From contig DKEN01000012.1 in the NCBI GenBank assembly GCA_002452515.1, forward strand, positions 1 to 7,484: DNA of 7,484 nt, read 5' to 3'. This stretch comes from Spartobacteria bacterium UBA6821. Lineage in GTDB: Bacteria; Verrucomicrobiota; Verrucomicrobiia; Chthoniobacterales; UBA6821. Shown here in pieces: positions 6,798-7,484 of the stretch (position 1 is its first letter; every line of letters begins with the position of its first letter). Below the pieces are notes generated by a model. The model was not told the DNA's origin, made no database searches, and was given only the letters and a program-made list of their open reading frames with translations. A program made the translations under genes and the position numbers.

Positions 6798-7484
6798 TTA
6801 CTTCATCTCCAGCCGCTGGAGAGGCTCGGGAGAAACGATGGTCGCTCCCGTAAAGGGGAAATCCAGATTAATGATGGTGAAAAAGGTCATGCTGATCACC
6901 CCGGTCAGGAGCATGGTCATCACGGCCTGAGCCTTGAAATTATGCGCCCCGAAGAGAAAAGAAAACCCGATCGTCGCCGTGGCTCCCACTAACAAGACAC
7001 ACCAGAGCACAGGCAGGAGCCCCGAGGAGGAGTCGTCAATCCGCGAAGCCCTCAAGCCGGTCATGCTGGAAAAATTCTCCAGAGACTCTTGCAGAAACGA
7101 ACCCTCCGTGGGATCGGTGGTTCTGTAATGCATATAGGTGTAACCGATTTGTTCAAGCAGGTCGGTACTTTGAGGATTCGATTCCCCCACCTCCATGGTC
7201 TTCCACTCGCCGCTCACCAAGGAATCCCGGTAGTCGGCGAGAAGATGCTGTAATTTATCCCTCATGGATTCGGGAAATGACTTTGAGGCGAAATAGAGAT
7301 TTCCGAGATAACGGGCCTCCTGCACAAGATTGGTCTGTGTAGTTGAAAATTCCTGCCAGGTGGTGGAAACCACGAAGGCGAGAAAGATCCCATAGACTGT
7401 TCCGAGCGTGCTGAAAAAGGGCCCAGTGACATCATGACTCTGATTCAAAAAATGAGATGGGATAATTTTTCTCGATATCCAGAG
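6798..7484 (-). CDS. DUF4239 (bestrophin-like) membrane protein, N-terminus outside window
   Basis: The visible part is 228 codons, ending at TAA 6798-6800. It matches the DUF4239 family, whose function is unknown and which is described as bestrophin-like. Numbering from a TTG at 7448, the hallmarks are HDVTGPFFSTLGTVYGIFLA (5-24, the start of a membrane helix), EARYLGNLY (44-52), YRDSLVSGEW (73-82), and the closing LDFPFTGATIVSPEPLQRL (195-213). Two more membrane helices lie at about 143-166 and 172-195. That TTG is probably not the true start. The frame stays open to the window edge (12 more codons, ending KIIPSHF), family members have a further N-terminal membrane helix there, and the residues just before the HDVTG motif resemble the family's linker. 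The gene is therefore annotated as partial. It sits directly upstream of the 415-residue membrane protein gene. An ion-channel role is only a guess from the bestrophin comparison. Confidence 0.85.
   Translation of the reverse strand, partial: LWISRKIIPSHFLNQSHDVTGPFFSTLGTVYGIFLAFVVSTTWQEFSTTQTNLVQEARYLGNLYFASKSFPESMRDKLQHLLADYRDSLVSGEWKTMEVGESNPQSTDLLEQIGYTYMHYRTTDPTEGSFLQESLENFSSMTGLRASRIDDSSSGLLPVLWCVLLVGATATIGFSFLFGAHNFKAQAVMTMLLTGVISMTFFTIINLDFPFTGATIVSPEPLQRLEMK

Noticed and set aside
1..7484. CRISPR array, insertion sequence or defence cassette
   Set aside because: I saw no regularly spaced repeats, no terminal inverted repeats, and no transposase, nuclease-effector or toxin-antitoxin genes.

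Overview
The window looks like chromosomal DNA from a free-living bacterium. It holds six protein-coding genes (two of them cut by the window edges) and one tRNA gene. A Verrucomicrobiota-like (PVC group) source is my best guess. I base it on the combination of an alpha2-type glycyl-tRNA synthetase, a stand-alone Lon N-terminal-domain protein, a secreted DUF4982-type family 2 glycosidase and a DUF4239 membrane protein, together with a general lack of Shine-Dalgarno sequences. No single marker proves it. I see no insertion sequence, phage gene, CRISPR array or origin.

Layout from left to right. Bases 1-134 (+) encode the last 43 residues of glycyl-tRNA synthetase. Twelve bases further on, convergent to it, ends xseA (exonuclease VII large subunit, minus strand). 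It lies 16 bases downstream of a minus-strand gene for a Lon-substrate-binding-domain protein, and the two probably form an operon. A 161-base divergent spacer separates this pair from a plus-strand tRNA-Tyr (GTA). The tRNA faces a 912-residue secreted family 2 glycosidase on the minus strand. Upstream of the glycosidase, a 168-base spacer carries a terminator-like hairpin. Beyond it is a minus-strand pair: a DUF4239 membrane protein, whose start lies beyond base 7484, followed by a 415-residue exported protein with a C-terminal membrane anchor.

How the genes work together. The left half is housekeeping: aminoacylation, DNA repair and protein quality control. The glycosidase has a signal peptide and probably acts outside the cytoplasm on galactoside-containing glycans; no transporter or polysaccharide-utilisation partner is visible. 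The DUF4239/415-residue pair is the least understood part and the best candidate for something undescribed. Both products are membrane proteins, the genes lie 39 bases apart in the same reading frame, and neither has a known function. I did not find clear evidence of a new defence, mobile or regulatory system.
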